A DNA stretch of 64,000 bases from Norana najaformis (GCA_964023275.1 OZ029921.1:1023501-1087500); one strand, 5' to 3'. Numbered from the stretch's first letter, positions 9,511 to 20,830 are shown. Notes: a model not told the origin generated them from the letters alone. Numbers and translations: made by a program.

Positions 9511-9733
9511 ATAAAAAGGAGTGAGAGAATTATGGTCAGTCTCCTCTACTGCCTTTGTCCTGCTTATGACGGCGGCCGAATGGTCATTTGTCCGAATGAT
9601 GGACTTGACACGGTCATCCGGTGACCAGCTGACCACAGACGGTCACTAGCTTATCCCTTCTTGGCCAATGACTTCCGCTGCCTATAACCTCACGTCACGT
9701 AGACCTTTGCGCACTCGCCTGGTCATTTAGCAT

Positions 9734-9751
9734 TGGACAGACAGACAGACA

Positions 9752-9816
<65 letters not shown>

Positions 9817-9872
9817 ACAGACAGGTAGACTATAAGTCATTAGATTAGATTGGATTAGATTAGATTAGATTA
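9734..9872 (+). repeat. (GACA)n-(GGCA)n compound microsatellite plus TTAGA run
   Basis: Five or so GACA units switch to about sixteen GGCA units and back to GACA (to about 9826). A short ATTAGATTAGATTAGATTAG run follows at 9842-9872. Confidence 0.95.
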
Positions 9873-9924
9873 CTTATTCCCTCGATTAATTACGAGCTCA
9901 ATCACTCATGCTCACTCGTTCTCC

Positions 9925-10035
9925 CACTCTTTCTATGTACCTCTCTATCCTTCTGCCGGTGTCTTTTTGTACCTGTCTGTGTGTCTGTCTGTGTCTGTCT
10001 GTCTGTCCGTCTTTCTGTCTGTCTGTCTGCTTGCC
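9925..10035 (+). repeat. TGTC microsatellite
   Basis: Imperfect CTGTCTGTCTGTG units. Confidence 0.9.
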
Positions 10036-10304
10036 TGAGACTTGAACCAAGCATGGACCTCGAGGACTAAAATCCGGCAGTGGAACAAAGCGTCCCGCAT
10101 CGCAAACCGGAAATTGTGCCTTTGAAGTTCCATAATTCAGTTTCACTTCCGCCGGAAACGGATTCTCCAGCAGACAATCGCCGACGGCGCATCCACCCCA
10201 CCCCAATTCCAGCCCACCCCCACTCCATCCCGGCCCCAGTTTCTTCAATCTTCAGTTGGCTTCTTTCTTTTCCTGCTCCTCATAATCCAGCCTCGGTATC
10301 TTCT

Positions 10305-10305
<1 letters not shown>
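10036..10305. other. No gene seen
   Basis: Unique sequence with C-rich words near 10190-10235 (CCACCCCACCCC). An open frame crosses it but continues into the CT repeat and has no recognisable domain. Confidence 0.4.
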
Positions 10306-10576
<271 letters not shown>

Positions 10577-10800
10577 TCTCGTTTGCTGAAGTCGGTGAAC
10601 CGTCGCCAGATGTCGTCCGATGCGTCATTGCGGACTAATTAATTATCAGAGACAGGTGCTAGTGAAGTCTAGGGTCTAAGAAGAGTCACCTAAACAAGGT
10701 CTTGCTTATAATGCATTGTCAGATATTCCCTCTACAAGATTCATCGCTATCACCTTTTGCTCCCAATGCACAGCCTATCATTGGCGTAAACTACCTTATT
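10577..10800. other. No gene seen
   Basis: Short unique spacer without recognisable features. Confidence 0.4.
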
Positions 10801-10804
10801 TATT

Positions 10805-11165
10805 GACAGTCCAATCACAATCCTTTCCTCAATCCCTGCACTATCCTGCCTTCCTATCCCCTGGCATTCCCTACCCTATCTCCCGTGCTTTCCCTTCCCC
10901 TGCTTTCCTACTTTTCCCAATCCTGGCTTCGATTACTCTACCTCCTGATATCCTCTGCCACACCCTGCCATGCCTATTTTTACCTGCTTTCCCAACCATT
11001 CATGCTTTCTATGCTCTGCCTCCTTGCTCTCCTCTACCTTGCATTTCCTACTCTGCCTCCCTGCTCTCCTATACCCTGCATTTCCTACTCTGCCTCCCTG
11101 CTCCCGTCAGCCCTGCTTAACCTATCCTCCTTCTTCATCCACAACCTTTCCTTCTCCTTTCCGCC
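10805..11165 (+). repeat. Pyrimidine-rich CCTGCTTTCC repeat
   Basis: Degenerate TACCCTGC, TTTCCTACTCTGCCTCCCTG units; two near-identical 35-bp copies lie at about 11040-11105. No coding signal beyond repeat-driven frames. Confidence 0.75.
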
Positions 11166-11329
11166 ACTCCATTACTATCTCCAAGACGTTTACATTTGCG
11201 AATAGGTGCCTGGCTATGGGTGTTGGTCCGTCTTAACGGTTCACATGGTATTGCAATCAACCCAGCCGACCTACCTCTGCTCCTTCCTCGGCCCTCACAC
11301 CAACAAATAGTGCACTCGATCGACAGATA

Positions 11330-11670
11330 CTTGACTCGCGTTGTGCCTCGTTAGGGGTCGGTGTTGGGCCGTCAGGCGTTTTCGGTGTATGGTCCATCCG
11401 AAGCTTTGGAATTCACTACCCAGTTATCTGCGTTTTGTCAGTTCCTCAGCGGTCTTATTCAGGCCTAATCTTAAAGCTCATCTGTTTCAACTTGCTTATC
11501 TGCAGTTGGTCCGACTTCTGGTTTCTAGGATCTACCGGATTTTCGCCAGGCTTCTCCAATGGATCATGATTTTTTAGTTTGATCTCACTTGAAGCTACCG
11601 TCGATTGATGCCTTGTGCATTAAGATAGCGGTGCTTTAGAAGTCGTTAGATTAGATTGGAGGGTTGAATA
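11330..11670 (+). mobile_element. Family A non-LTR retrotransposon, 3' end with RT-ORF C-terminus
   Basis: The frame at 11341-11577 reads PKLWNSLPSYLR, then LKAHLFQLAY, the conserved C-terminus of Jockey-superfamily (L2/CR1-like) reverse-transcriptase ORFs. A 3' UTR with GATGCCTTGTGCATTAAG and GGTGCTTTAGAAGTCG and a TTAGATTAGATTGG tail follows directly. This copy ties the short dispersed family A tails to a retrotransposon. Confidence 0.8.
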
Positions 11671-11689
11671 ATATTATAATTGTAAGAGA

Positions 11690-12020
11690 GCACTTGTATA
11701 TCGCCTTGTAAGCAAATGCCTGCCCCTTTATCTGTTGCTTCTCAGGTTTTCATTCAAAACTGAAGTCTCACCTTTTCACGAAATCCCACCTTGATTCATC
11801 GAATCCGCTGCCTTCCCATTTCTCTCAGCTTAAGCACAACCCACCCTAACAGCTCCTATCCCCCTTCTCTCTCTGGTCTTCTTGGCAACCGGACTTGGTC
11901 CTTGACATGGCATCTCTGGACAGCCCCACTAACCTGACGCAGCGCTCGTGAATAAGCTGGTGCGCTGCGCTTAGCTTTTAAGTAGTGCTATAAAATTTAG
12001 AGTTTACGATTAGGATAACA
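11690..12020 (+). mobile_element. Family B variant retrotransposon 3' end
   Basis: FHSKLKSHLF-like coding remnant (TTTTCATTCAAAACTGAAGT), then GACGCAGCGCTCGTGAATAA, GCTTAGCTTTTAAG and a TTTAGAGTTTACGATTAGG tail. It is a diverged subfamily also seen at 48095 and, inverted, at 35845 and 39165. Confidence 0.7.
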
Positions 12021-12179
12021 GACTTTTTCGTGAGAATGGAACTCAACAGGAGCAAAGAGCTAAATGGAGTGGATATCTCTGGGAAGATTATTCGATGATA
12101 AGACGCCTTTGAGTCACTGGCTTCAACTTATCTGCGTTCATGGGAACGCTTTGCTCATTCTCGTGTAGGAAATGGAGTG

Positions 12180-12620
12180 CGATTAGATGTATGGGTATAT
12201 GCGTGTATGTGTAGGCATGCATGTATTAATGCATGTATACATAAGATGTACGTATGTATGCATATATGTATGAATGTTTGTATGTCTGTACACATATGTA
12301 TGTATGTCTCTATTCATGTGTGTTTGTATGTTTGCATGTATGTATCTATGCATATATTTATGTATAAATCTATGTATATATGTGTATGTATGCATACATG
12401 CATGTATGTCTGTATTTATGTCTGTATGTATGTGTTTATGTATATATGTATGTATATATGCATGTATGTATGTATGTATGTCTGTATGTATGTGTTTATG
12501 TATATATGTATGTATATATGTATGTATATATGTACGTATGTATTTATGTATGTGTTTATGTATGTATATATGTATGTACGTATGTATGTATGTACGTATG
12601 TATGTATGTATTTATCCAAG
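12180..12620 (+). repeat. (GTAT)n/(ATGT)n microsatellite
   Basis: About 440 bp of TATG/TATATATG tetranucleotides in which the same 60-bp block (near 12415 and 12475) is duplicated. Tyr/Met/Cys/Val-only frames result. Confidence 0.95.
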
Positions 12621-12948
12621 TATGTACTACCTCCCTGTCCACCTAAACACCTCTATCTCAAACCGACTTCTCGCCGTTTCTTTCCTTCCATAGCGTGTGC
12701 TCAATTGCTCAGGTAATAGATGGGAGTTTTTCTATTGGCATGCCAACAGCCTAAATTATGATGATTTCATAGAGGTTTATGAGTTTGGCGCCGTCAGCCA
12801 AGACCTCTAATCGATATCAAAATATTCGAAATCGATGGCCTTGGACGACCTCTAAGTGTACGTGGAATTGGTAGAAGGGAGAGACGCCTACCTTCACTGG
12901 AGGCTGAAGGAGAACGCACCGGGGGAGGAAGTTCAAAGCCGGGCTTAG
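12621..12948. other. No gene seen
   Basis: Unique sequence of ordinary composition without a recognisable feature. Confidence 0.4.
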
Positions 12949-12949
12949 A

Positions 12950-13052
12950 TATGCAGGTGCGCTGCGAGGAATGGCTCTGCTAGGAGAGAGTAAGAGAGGG
13001 AAGGATGCAGACGGATGGAAATGGGTAGATGGAGTGGAAGAAGGAGTTAGCT
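12950..13052 (+). repeat. Left arm of a near-identical inverted duplication
   Basis: About 100 bp beginning TGCAGGTGCGCTGCGAGGAA are the reverse complement of 16315-16416. I see no mismatch over about 98 bp. The arms lie about 3.3 kb apart. Confidence 0.85.
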
Positions 13053-13074
13053 GCCAGATTAGATGTTGGATGAT

Positions 13075-13440
13075 GAATGGAGGGATTAATGGATGGGTGG
13101 ATGGATGGATATGGGTGGGTGTGTATGTGGAATGATGGATGAATGGACGGGTGGGTGGATAGATGGATGGATGGGTGGGTGGGAGGGTGGGTGGGTGGAT
13201 GCTAGATGGATGAATGGATAGATGGATATTTGGGTGTGTGGACTGATGGATGGATGGATCGTTGGGTGGGTGGATGGGTGGATTGATAGATGAATGGATG
13301 AATGGATGGATGGATGTATGGATGGATGAATGGATGGATGAATGGATGGGCGGATGGTTGCGTGGATGGATGGAAGGACTGATGCATGGGATAGTTGGTG
13401 AGTATATAGATTGATGGATTGAAGGGTGGACGGACGGACG
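13075..13440 (+). repeat. (GGAT)n microsatellite
   Basis: GGATGGATGGATGAAT/GGGTGGGTGG units for about 365 bp. The His/Pro/Ser/Ile-rich open frame on the minus strand is repeat-driven. Confidence 0.95.
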
Positions 13441-13539
13441 GTCGAAAGAATGAAACCAACAATGCATGAAGACACATTTAAAGACAGAAACACAGATATG
13501 CATACAAACTAAGCGTTCATAATAAACAAAAAAATAAAA

Positions 13540-13805
13540 GATAGACAGACAGACGGAGATAGACTGACAGACGGAGACAGACAGACGGAGATAGAGGAGA
13601 CAGACAGACAGACGGAGATAGAGGAGACAGACAGACAGACGGAGACAGAGGGAGATAGACTGACAGACGGAGACAGACAGACGGAGATAGAGAAATATAG
13701 ACTGACAGACGGAGACAGACAGACAGATGGAGATAGAGGGAGACAGACAGACATAGACAGACAGACAGACGGAGATAGAGGGAGACAGACAGACACACGG
13801 AGACA
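13540..13805 (+). repeat. GACAGACGGAGATAGA compound repeat
   Basis: ACAGACAGACGGAGATAGAG units, partly as higher-order copies of about 30 bp. Confidence 0.9.
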
Positions 13806-14019
13806 AACATATCCCCTCGGCTAAAATTCTTTCATGGTATCGGTTAATGATGGTTCGATCGATGGAACGGCGATCAAATTATTCTTCCAAAGTCTTTTCA
13901 GAAAGAAACTAATGGAGACACGAGGACAACGCACAGACGTCCACCCATCCAGGGACACAGACACACAGGCATCCAGACGGACTGACACAAACACTTGCAC
14001 AAATCCACTCTGACAAAGT

Positions 14020-14223
14020 CACAGACAGACAGACAGGAGAGAGACAGATAGACAGACAGACAGGTAGGAGAGACAGACAGACAGGAGAGAGAGACAGACA
14101 GACAGACAGGTAGGAGAGAGAGAGACAGGCAGACAGGTAGGAGAGAAAGACAAACAGGTAGTAGAGAGAGACAGACAGACAGAAGCAGACATACAGGAGA
14201 GAGATAGAGGGTGCGAGAGAGAA

Positions 14224-14260
<37 letters not shown>

Positions 14261-14268
14261 GTGCGATC
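14020..14268 (+). repeat. (GACA)n with GTAGGAGAGA interruptions
   Basis: GACAGACAGACAGGTAGGAG units repeat about six times. A pure GACA run lies at 14225-14262. Confidence 0.9.
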
Positions 14269-14524
14269 TCTAGATCTCTTCTTCACCTGTACAGAACTGA
14301 CCCCCGGATAACAATCTTCCCTGTCTGTGTATAAAAAACCGGGCCAAAGATTGGCTCATTAGCGACGGATGATTAATTGGACCGTTGACAATTAAAGCTA
14401 ATGAACCGATGTTGTTGTGTGCAAGTGGAGATGAACTCGTTCTCTATTGATTAGACCCGAAGCCATAAAGTAAATTAAAGGTACTTACAGAGTCCCTAAA
14501 CCCAGCCCTCAGTCCAGCCAATCC
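14269..14524. other. No gene seen
   Basis: Unique spacer. Confidence 0.4.
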
Positions 14525-14880
14525 ACTGACAATAATAGTAATGATAATTATAGTAATATTAATGATGCTAGTAGTAGTAGTAGTAGTGGTGGTAGTAATG
14601 GTAGTAGTAGTAGGAGTAGTTATAGTAACAGTAATAATAATAGGAATAATAATAATATTAATAATAATAATAGGAATAATAATAATAGGAATAGTAATAA
14701 TAGCAATAATAATAATAATGGGAATAATAATTAAAATATGAATAATACTAATAGAAATATTAATAATAGGAATAATAATAATAGGAATATTAATAATAGG
14801 AATAATAATAATAGTGTAGTAGTAGTACGAGTAGTAGTAGTATAGTAGTAGTATAGTAGTAGTTGTATTAGTAATGATAA
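14525..14880 (+). repeat. (AAT)n/(AGT)n trinucleotide region
   Basis: AATAATAATAGGAAT and AGTAGTAGTAG units over 350 bp. Confidence 0.95.
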
Positions 14881-14963
14881 TTCATTATCTTATCGGTTAC
14901 CTGTTCCGTTATCGTTATCTTAATGGCTTTGTTATCCGTTATCTTATCTGATTATCTAATCAT

Positions 14964-15260
14964 CTACCTACCGAGTTCGTCAATGTGTTCGGCCATTGAC
15001 AGACTGACGCCGACGAGTATCATGCTAGCGAGTATCATGAGCGTTGCCATGACGATGATGGCGCATCGCATTCGCTTGTACTGCGGCGGAAGGATTTCCA
15101 CGGGTTGCGACTTGACGACCCTCAGGTTGCTATGGTGACCCCGTCGGCAGTCGGCGCGGAAAGCGTTAAAGCTGACGTACGTAGTGCGATCGGCTGCTGG
15201 GTTACAGTCGCCGTGGTACGATATGATCTCGATGCTGTCGTCATAATGCAGTGACGTCAT
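14964..15260 (-). CDS. Putative single-pass membrane protein, first coding exon
   Basis: A 98-codon frame starts at ATG 15260 (MTSLHYDDSIEIISYHGD). It has a soluble Cys/Arg-containing segment of about 65 residues, a charged stop (QYKRMRC), then one clear hydrophobic span of about 21 residues (IIVMATLMILASMILVGVSL) followed by a short polar end. Balanced composition between repeat arrays is unlike the surrounding frames. The sequence CTCGGTAGGT near the 3' end could be a splice donor, so the protein may continue; no downstream exon was found before the AAT repeat. The topology suggests a type II (N-in) protein. I recognise no family. Confidence 0.45.
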   Translation of the reverse strand: MTSLHYDDSIEIISYHGDCNPAADRTTYVSFNAFRADCRRGHHSNLRVVKSQPVEILPPQYKRMRCAIIVMATLMILASMILVGVSLSMAEHIDELGR

Positions 15261-15394
15261 CGTTTTCGGTGCTCATGTTTTCATGACATCGTCGAATGAA
15301 ATGCCTCTACATGTATTGTAAATCCACTCGCTTAGGTTGCCAGTCAAAGGCACCTGTAAAGTAATGACGAAGATAGCTATACAATGCAATAGTT

Positions 15395-15600
15395 TTTAAA
15401 ATGTATGTATGTATGTATGTATGTATCCATGTATGTATATATGTATGTATGTATCCATGTATGCATGTTAGTATCCATGTATGTGCATGTATGTATGAAT
15501 GTATGCAAATATGTATTGATGGATAGTTGGATATATGTATACATGGATGGATGGATAAATGATGGATTGAAGGATGGATGGATGTATATTTTTTATGCTT
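15395..15600 (+). repeat. (GTAT)n and (GGAT)n microsatellite
   Basis: GTATGTATCCATGTATG units grade into GGATGGAT. Confidence 0.9.
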
Positions 15601-15646
15601 ATATGTAAGTATGTACTTATGTATACATGGTACTTAATAGATGGAG

Positions 15647-15650
15647 GAGA

Positions 15651-15690
<40 letters not shown>

Positions 15691-15691
15691 G
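15647..15691 (+). repeat. (AAT)n microsatellite
   Basis: Fourteen or so uninterrupted AAT units. Confidence 0.95.
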
Positions 15692-16105
15692 CCAGCGTTG
15701 TATAAAAACAGGTCCTATTGAATGACAATGTGTGTTTCTGAATATTGCAGATCAGCCGAATGAATAGAATTCTAGATTAACCGAAAGCTCTATCCTTAAG
15801 TCAGGTGTGCGCATGTCTGCGCATTCGGTGCTTAAGAAAAGCTGAATATTTTAGGGATTCATGTGGCTCTAGTCAATTTATGTGGCGCCAGTGTGTCTGT
15901 GTGTCTGTGACACGACGTCTTTAAATTTCATTAAATTTATATGCGCCTGTTTTGTCCAGCTGTCCTTTATCTAGCGCATTTATTGTGGAGTACTGAATAG
16001 TTGAAACTGTAGGCCTATAAGAGTCCTTAGTGACCGATACACAAGCTGTCGCCTGTCGCCATAGGTACGAAGGCGTCGTTAAACATCAGCTGAGCATCAT
16101 GAGCA
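15692..16105. other. No gene seen
   Basis: Unique sequence without recognisable feature. Confidence 0.4.
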
Positions 16106-16107
16106 AG

Positions 16108-16163
16108 CTGACTGACTGACTGACTGACTGACTGACTGACTGACTGACTGACTGACTGACTGA
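16108..16163 (+). repeat. (TGAC)n microsatellite
   Basis: About thirteen perfect GACT units. Confidence 0.95.
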
Positions 16164-16314
16164 ATGGTTGGTTGGCTTGATCAGGTCGTTGGGTGGCTGG
16201 CTGGCTGGTTGTGTGGCTGGCTATCAGATTAACTAGTGTCAGTTATGTGGCTGTTAGTACTAGTGCTGACGCTTGACGCTGTGAAGATCGGTAGAAGTAG
16301 CTCGTTAATGAAGG

Positions 16315-16416
16315 TGCTAACTCCTTCTTCCACTCCATCTACCCATTTCCATCCGTCTGCATCCTTCCCTCTCTTACTCTCTCCTAGCAGAGCCATTCCT
16401 CGCAGCGCACCTGCAT
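16315..16416 (-). repeat. Right arm of the inverted duplication
   Basis: Reverse complement of 12950-13052, apparently identical over about 98 bp and ending CGCAGCGCACCTGCA. Both arms end near a TGCAGGTGCG border. Confidence 0.85.
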
Positions 16417-16616
16417 AATGAAGGCTACGTTACTTTACGAAGGAAGGATAGAAGGATGAGAAGAAGGACATTCGAGGGACTGAGAGGCACAAAGAGAAAG
16501 GCAGCCGACAGAACAGAACGATTCAGAAAGAGACTTAGCATAGGGCAGGGAAACTTGAATTCAGGCTACGTTGGGTTAGCAAGTTGAGACACACAAGTCT
16601 TCGGTTTAGACCTGAA

Positions 16617-16900
16617 TAATTATTATTATTATTATTATTATTAATTAGCAACTTCTAATGCGCCAGTGTCTAATGCACAAGGCATCAACCGATGGCACAC
16701 CAAAACCAAGCCACAATCAGGTCGATATCCAGGAGGTCAGTCCGCACGACAGAGAGGCAGCCTATGGTGGATAAGCAATTTGAAACAGGTAAGTTTTAAG
16801 TTGAGAACGAAATGACAGGAGCGACTGAGCAGAACGAACAGACACAGGGAGGGAATTCCAAAATTCCAATAATAAGTTGAAGGAACTGATAGAAAGAGGA
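16617..16900 (-). mobile_element. Family A retrotransposon, 3' end with RT-ORF C-terminus (inverted)
   Basis: On the minus strand a frame reads EFWNSLPVSVRSAQSLLSF, then LKTYLFQIAYPP and a stop. It is followed by the 3' UTR with TTGATGCCTTGTGCATTAGA, GGCGCATTAGAAG and an AAT tail (16617-16643). It is the best-preserved coding end of family A here. Confidence 0.8.
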
Positions 16901-17050
16901 AGTAATGAAAGAAGGAAAGAAGGAAGGAAAGAGGAAAGAAAGGAAACGAAATAGTAAACGAAGGAAGTGATAAAGTCCAAGATATACATGAGCCCGAAGC
17001 GAGGTGTGTGTGTGTGTGCGCGTGTGTGTGGGTGGGTGTGGGAGGGACGC
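16901..17050 (-). repeat. GAAAGGAA tract and (GT)n tract
   Basis: Purine tract 16905-16950 and GTGTGTGTGTGTGCGCGTGT at 17005-17040. Confidence 0.8.
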
Positions 17051-17129
17051 AAATGGACGAACGTCGAGTATAATAATCTATTCTGACGGGAATTCATAAT
17101 TGCGCTGTTCCGTCATTGACGTTTGTTGG

Positions 17130-17260
17130 TCCCCCTCTCTGTGTACGTTTTTCTCTATTTCTGTGCCTCAGTTTGTCTCTCTATTTCTCTCTCTTTCTGT
17201 CTGTCTCTGTCTCTCTCTCCTTCTGTATTTCTCTTTCTCCGTCTCTCTGTCGTTCAGTGC
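17130..17260 (+). repeat. CT-rich repeat
   Basis: TCTCTATTTCTCTCTCTTTC units. Confidence 0.85.
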
Positions 17261-17325
17261 ACGACCATGAGCACCACTTCCGACATCAGAAACAACAAAC
17301 ACGACATGAAGCGTATGGCGGAAGA

Positions 17326-17327
<2 letters not shown>

Positions 17328-17364
<37 letters not shown>

Positions 17365-17412
17365 CATACACAGACACACACAGACACACAGACACAGACA
17401 TACAGACAGAGC
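17328..17412 (+). repeat. (GACA)n microsatellite
   Basis: Nine GACA units followed by CACAGACACACAGAC variants. Confidence 0.9.
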
Positions 17413-18290
17413 CTTCCAAATGAATGGCTCACAACTGATAAGAGATTCGATGAAGTCCTACGCTCAGACTGAAGATACCAGATTGAAAAGTTCTCTCGAC
17501 CGAACTCGCAGCCCTCTAGCGACGTTGAAGACGAACCCTTTCGACAATCACACACAATCAAGACCTCTCGATCCCCCAATCAACTGCCCGAAACAAACCG
17601 ATATACTGCCACCACTCTCATGAATCGCAAAACATCTTTATGTGTTGATAAATGCGCATAGATAGTATTATCTCAGTATGAGCGCAGATGGTGAGACGTT
17701 ATTTATGCGAATCCGGTCGAAAGGCTGAACGGTTTATCGGAACTCCTTTCATTTTACGGAATTACATAAACAGATATAGTTATGTGCATATAAATTGTAT
17801 TAATGTGTATGACATTGATATATATATATAATATAAATATATATATATCGTAAAGTTATATATCTACGTTGCTGAATCAGTGTATATCCACACTAGATGA
17901 TGGATATATCGTCAAACGATGCGTTATTCGTGAAAACAGACATTCATGTCCACCCAGTCACTGGATACGTTTGCTTGAAAGATACTCTGACGGTCTGTTA
18001 TTGGTATCTAAATGAATATATATCCATTATCCATGTATGCATGATAGTTACACACGCATATATATCTACACTGTTAACATATAAAGGAATTGCGGGCGTT
18101 TTAGTTGCTGTTGTTTAGGCCGAACAAGTTGAAAACAGAGCTGTTTTCATCAAGAACATTTGTCTACACGTCAACGGCCATTGATGCCATAAGATGTCTT
18201 CGAACTTCTGGTTTTTCTGCTGATAGTATAGGTCTATAATATGTGGCCCGAAATTTCGCCTTTTCAGGATTTCCAGCCAGACTTTCGTTT
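17413..18290. other. AT-rich intergenic DNA with a TA run
   Basis: TATATATATATAATATAAAT at 17818-17850 is a TA microsatellite. I see no gene in the remainder. Confidence 0.45.
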
Positions 18291-18294
18291 CAAT

Positions 18295-18672
18295 TTCCTC
18301 ACCCATCTGGAATGAACTCCGACTGGAATTACGACAATTATCTGACCCATCATACAAATTCACCAACACTTCACCTCTTGCAATTTCTGTGCAGGTCTTT
18401 TACTCAAAACTGAAACATTCCTCTTCCACAAATCCTATCCTGATTCTTACTGTTCCCCTTATCTCACTTCCCGGTTCAATTCCAAACATCATCCACCATA
18501 GCCATCAGACTGTCTGCATGCCTGACTCTTGGATCTTGACCTGGACCGAGCCCTTCCTGCCTATCGATATTTTTGACCGAGCACCTGTGAATAAGCTGGT
18601 TCCAAGACTTAGCTTTCGTTCGGCGCTGTAGAAATCTCGCGTTTACGATTACACACACACACACACGCACAC
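18295..18672 (+). mobile_element. Family B retrotransposon 3' end with RT-ORF tail and CA run
   Basis: AACTCCGACTGGAATTACG head, FYSKLKHSSS coding remnant, CTTGGATCTTGACCTGGACC, GTGAATAAGCTGGTTCC and CGGCGCTGTAGAAATCTCGC, with a GATTACACACAC tail. The tail has expanded into a CA repeat. Confidence 0.75.
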
Positions 18673-18884
18673 ACACGCATTTGTGTTGATGAGTGCATGT
18701 ATGCGTATGTTATGCGTGAATGTACCTGCCGATATTCGGAAAGTGTTGGATGTTCGCTGGACCGTTTATTGAAGGATATGAGATTGATTTGAGTGTTGAG
18801 TGGGCGTTGTGAGTTAGCGAGTTACATCCGTGCAGTTCGGTGTAGGGCTGTCATCGCTGCTACAGAAAGCGATCTATTGCTCCG

Positions 18885-19148
18885 TCTCTCTCTCTCTCCT
18901 TCTCTTTCTCTCTCTCTCTTTCTCTCTCTCTCTCTCCTTCTCTTTCTCTCTCTCCATCCCTCTCCCTCTTCCTTTCACTCTCACTTACTCACTCTGTCTC
19001 ACACACACACTCGTCTCATCTCCGTCCACACTATCTATCTCTCCATTAATGTGACTATCCGTCTCTCTCTATCCATCCATCCATCCACCCATCCATCCAT
19101 CCATCCATCCATCTCTCTCACTCTTTTTTTTTTCTCTCTCTCTGTCTG

Positions 19149-19208
<60 letters not shown>

Positions 19209-19218
19209 GCTCTCGCTC
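18885..19218 (+). repeat. (CT)n and (CCAT)n microsatellite
   Basis: TCTCTC runs, a CCATCCATCCATCCAT block near 19070-19112 and a pure CT run at 19155-19205. Confidence 0.95.
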
Positions 19219-19354
19219 TCTGTTTACCATTGCACCAGTATTCACTCATCGTCGGAAGTCCTGTTCATTACCCACTAATTTGCTTCGAGTTGTGTTCTCA
19301 ACATGTATCCACATAATTATTCGCTTAACGCCTCTTAAGAACCTTTAAGAACTC

Positions 19355-19450
19355 CCTGAGTTTTGACTGAATGCCTGTGATGAAATGGTTGCCGTGACTT
19401 AACTTCCTTTGGGCGCTATATAAATCTCGAGATTACGATTGCGATCTCAA
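19355..19450 (+). mobile_element. Family B retrotransposon tail fragment
   Basis: GTTTTGACTGAATGCCTGTG, then TTTGGGCGCTATATAAATCT with a GATTACGATTGCG end. Confidence 0.65.
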
Positions 19451-19659
19451 AGGAGATAGAGCACTTCTGTAGCACTTTCTGGCAAATTGAGCTAGGCGTG
19501 TGGCTTAACAAATGCATTGTTTGCTTACTTTATAGAAAATACGAAACCAGATGCTTGACCAGATCGATAGGCCTAAGCGTTGAAGAAAGTATCCGTTGTT
19601 CGATGCTCATTTCGAGTTTGATAAACTAATAGTGAATTTGCAGATTTTTGCAACGGTAG

Positions 19660-19800
19660 ATGCCTAATCTAATCCAACCTAATCTAAAGACTACTATAGC
19701 GCCGTTATCATAATACCCAAGGCATCAGTCGACAATCCAAAATCATAATCCGTTGGAAAAGCCGGGTCGATTTTCGATTGGCCAGAGAAACCAGAAGCCA
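19660..19800 (-). mobile_element. Family A retrotransposon tail (inverted)
   Basis: TCTAATCCAACCTAATCTAA tail, CTATAGCGCCGTTATCATAA, AAGGCATCAGTCGACAATCC and CAAAATCATAATCCGTTGG. The same subfamily recurs at 58965. Confidence 0.75.
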
Positions 19801-19827
19801 GGCTACTCTAGGTAAGCAAGTTGAAAG

Positions 19828-19925
19828 AGATGCGTCGGTGTCTAATGCACAAGGCATCAACCGATGGCGCATCAAATCAAGCCACAGTCAGGTCAATATC
19901 CACAAAGTCATGCACTAAGACAGAG
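19828..19925 (-). mobile_element. Family A retrotransposon tail (inverted, second copy)
   Basis: GTGTCTAATGCACAAGGCAT followed by CAACCGATGGCGCATCAAAT matches 16655-16740. Confidence 0.7.
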
Positions 19926-20638
19926 AGACGGCAATAGCACTAGCACCTCGTAAGCATTGCACTTCACTGCTGTAACTACACTCCATACTCCATATTGAAC
20001 TGGCATAGCTACAACTTCACGCAGGCGCCGGAATCGTTCATTTCGTAACAGTCAGTCGAAGCCCTCGACCAAAACACTAGGTTCGTACAGTCTAGAACAC
20101 TAAATCCACCAAACAATACGGTACACGACACCGGAAGCAAACATGGCTACAAGTCATCCTACCGGAAGCAGAAGCGCAGACGGCCTACCTGAGCCACGGT
20201 ACGGGTTCTTCCGGTACGTAGACTTCACTCGCTAACTACCTTGCGGTACGGTTCCAACGTACATCATGTGCGGTCTATATATGCCTGGCAATTTTCCTCT
20301 CTTCAGCAGCCCGGGTTTCGATGGGTTAACAGCTTACCCCAGTAAGATTAATCATCGCTCGATAGATGAACGCCTGTTTGATTTCTGATATGCCGACTAT
20401 GATAATTCATCTGGGCTTCGGGGTTCGTTTGGCTGGCACGGTGGCTCCACCTACTGTCTAGTGCGTCATTAGCGGATGGACGCTGCTTCTGCTGCTGCTG
20501 CTGTTGATCACGCAGATGAGCGGCAGGAAGGGATGGATGGATGCAGAAGGTGCATGAGGCTCATGGCTACGTTATGGGTTGCTGATGCAGAGTCTGCGAT
20601 GGCTTAAGACGCTGCAAAGGAGGCAGACTGTCACGGAC
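19926..20638. other. No gene seen
   Basis: Unique, CpG-containing sequence with repeated CGGTACG words around 20200-20255 and a short CTGCTGCTG run at 20490. No open frame of protein character. Confidence 0.4.
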
Positions 20639-20640
20639 AG

Positions 20641-20704
<64 letters not shown>

Positions 20705-20755
20705 GGAGAGGGGAAGGGAAAAGGGCTTGAGAGAAAGAAAGGGGAGACAGGGAGA

Positions 20756-20830
<75 letters not shown>
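20639..20830 (+). repeat. (GA)n microsatellite
   Basis: Two pure GA runs (20643-20702 and 20759-20828) around a GGGGAAGGGA spacer. Confidence 0.95.

Noticed and set aside
12177-12716. Long open frames of Tyr/Met/Cys/Val (and overlapping frames)
   Set aside because: They arise from (GTAT)n, which is open in all frames; composition is entirely repeat-driven.
12817-13806. 329-codon minus-strand frame with His/Pro/Ser/Ile repeats
   Set aside because: It follows (GGAT)n and (GACA)n arrays; no non-repetitive domain.
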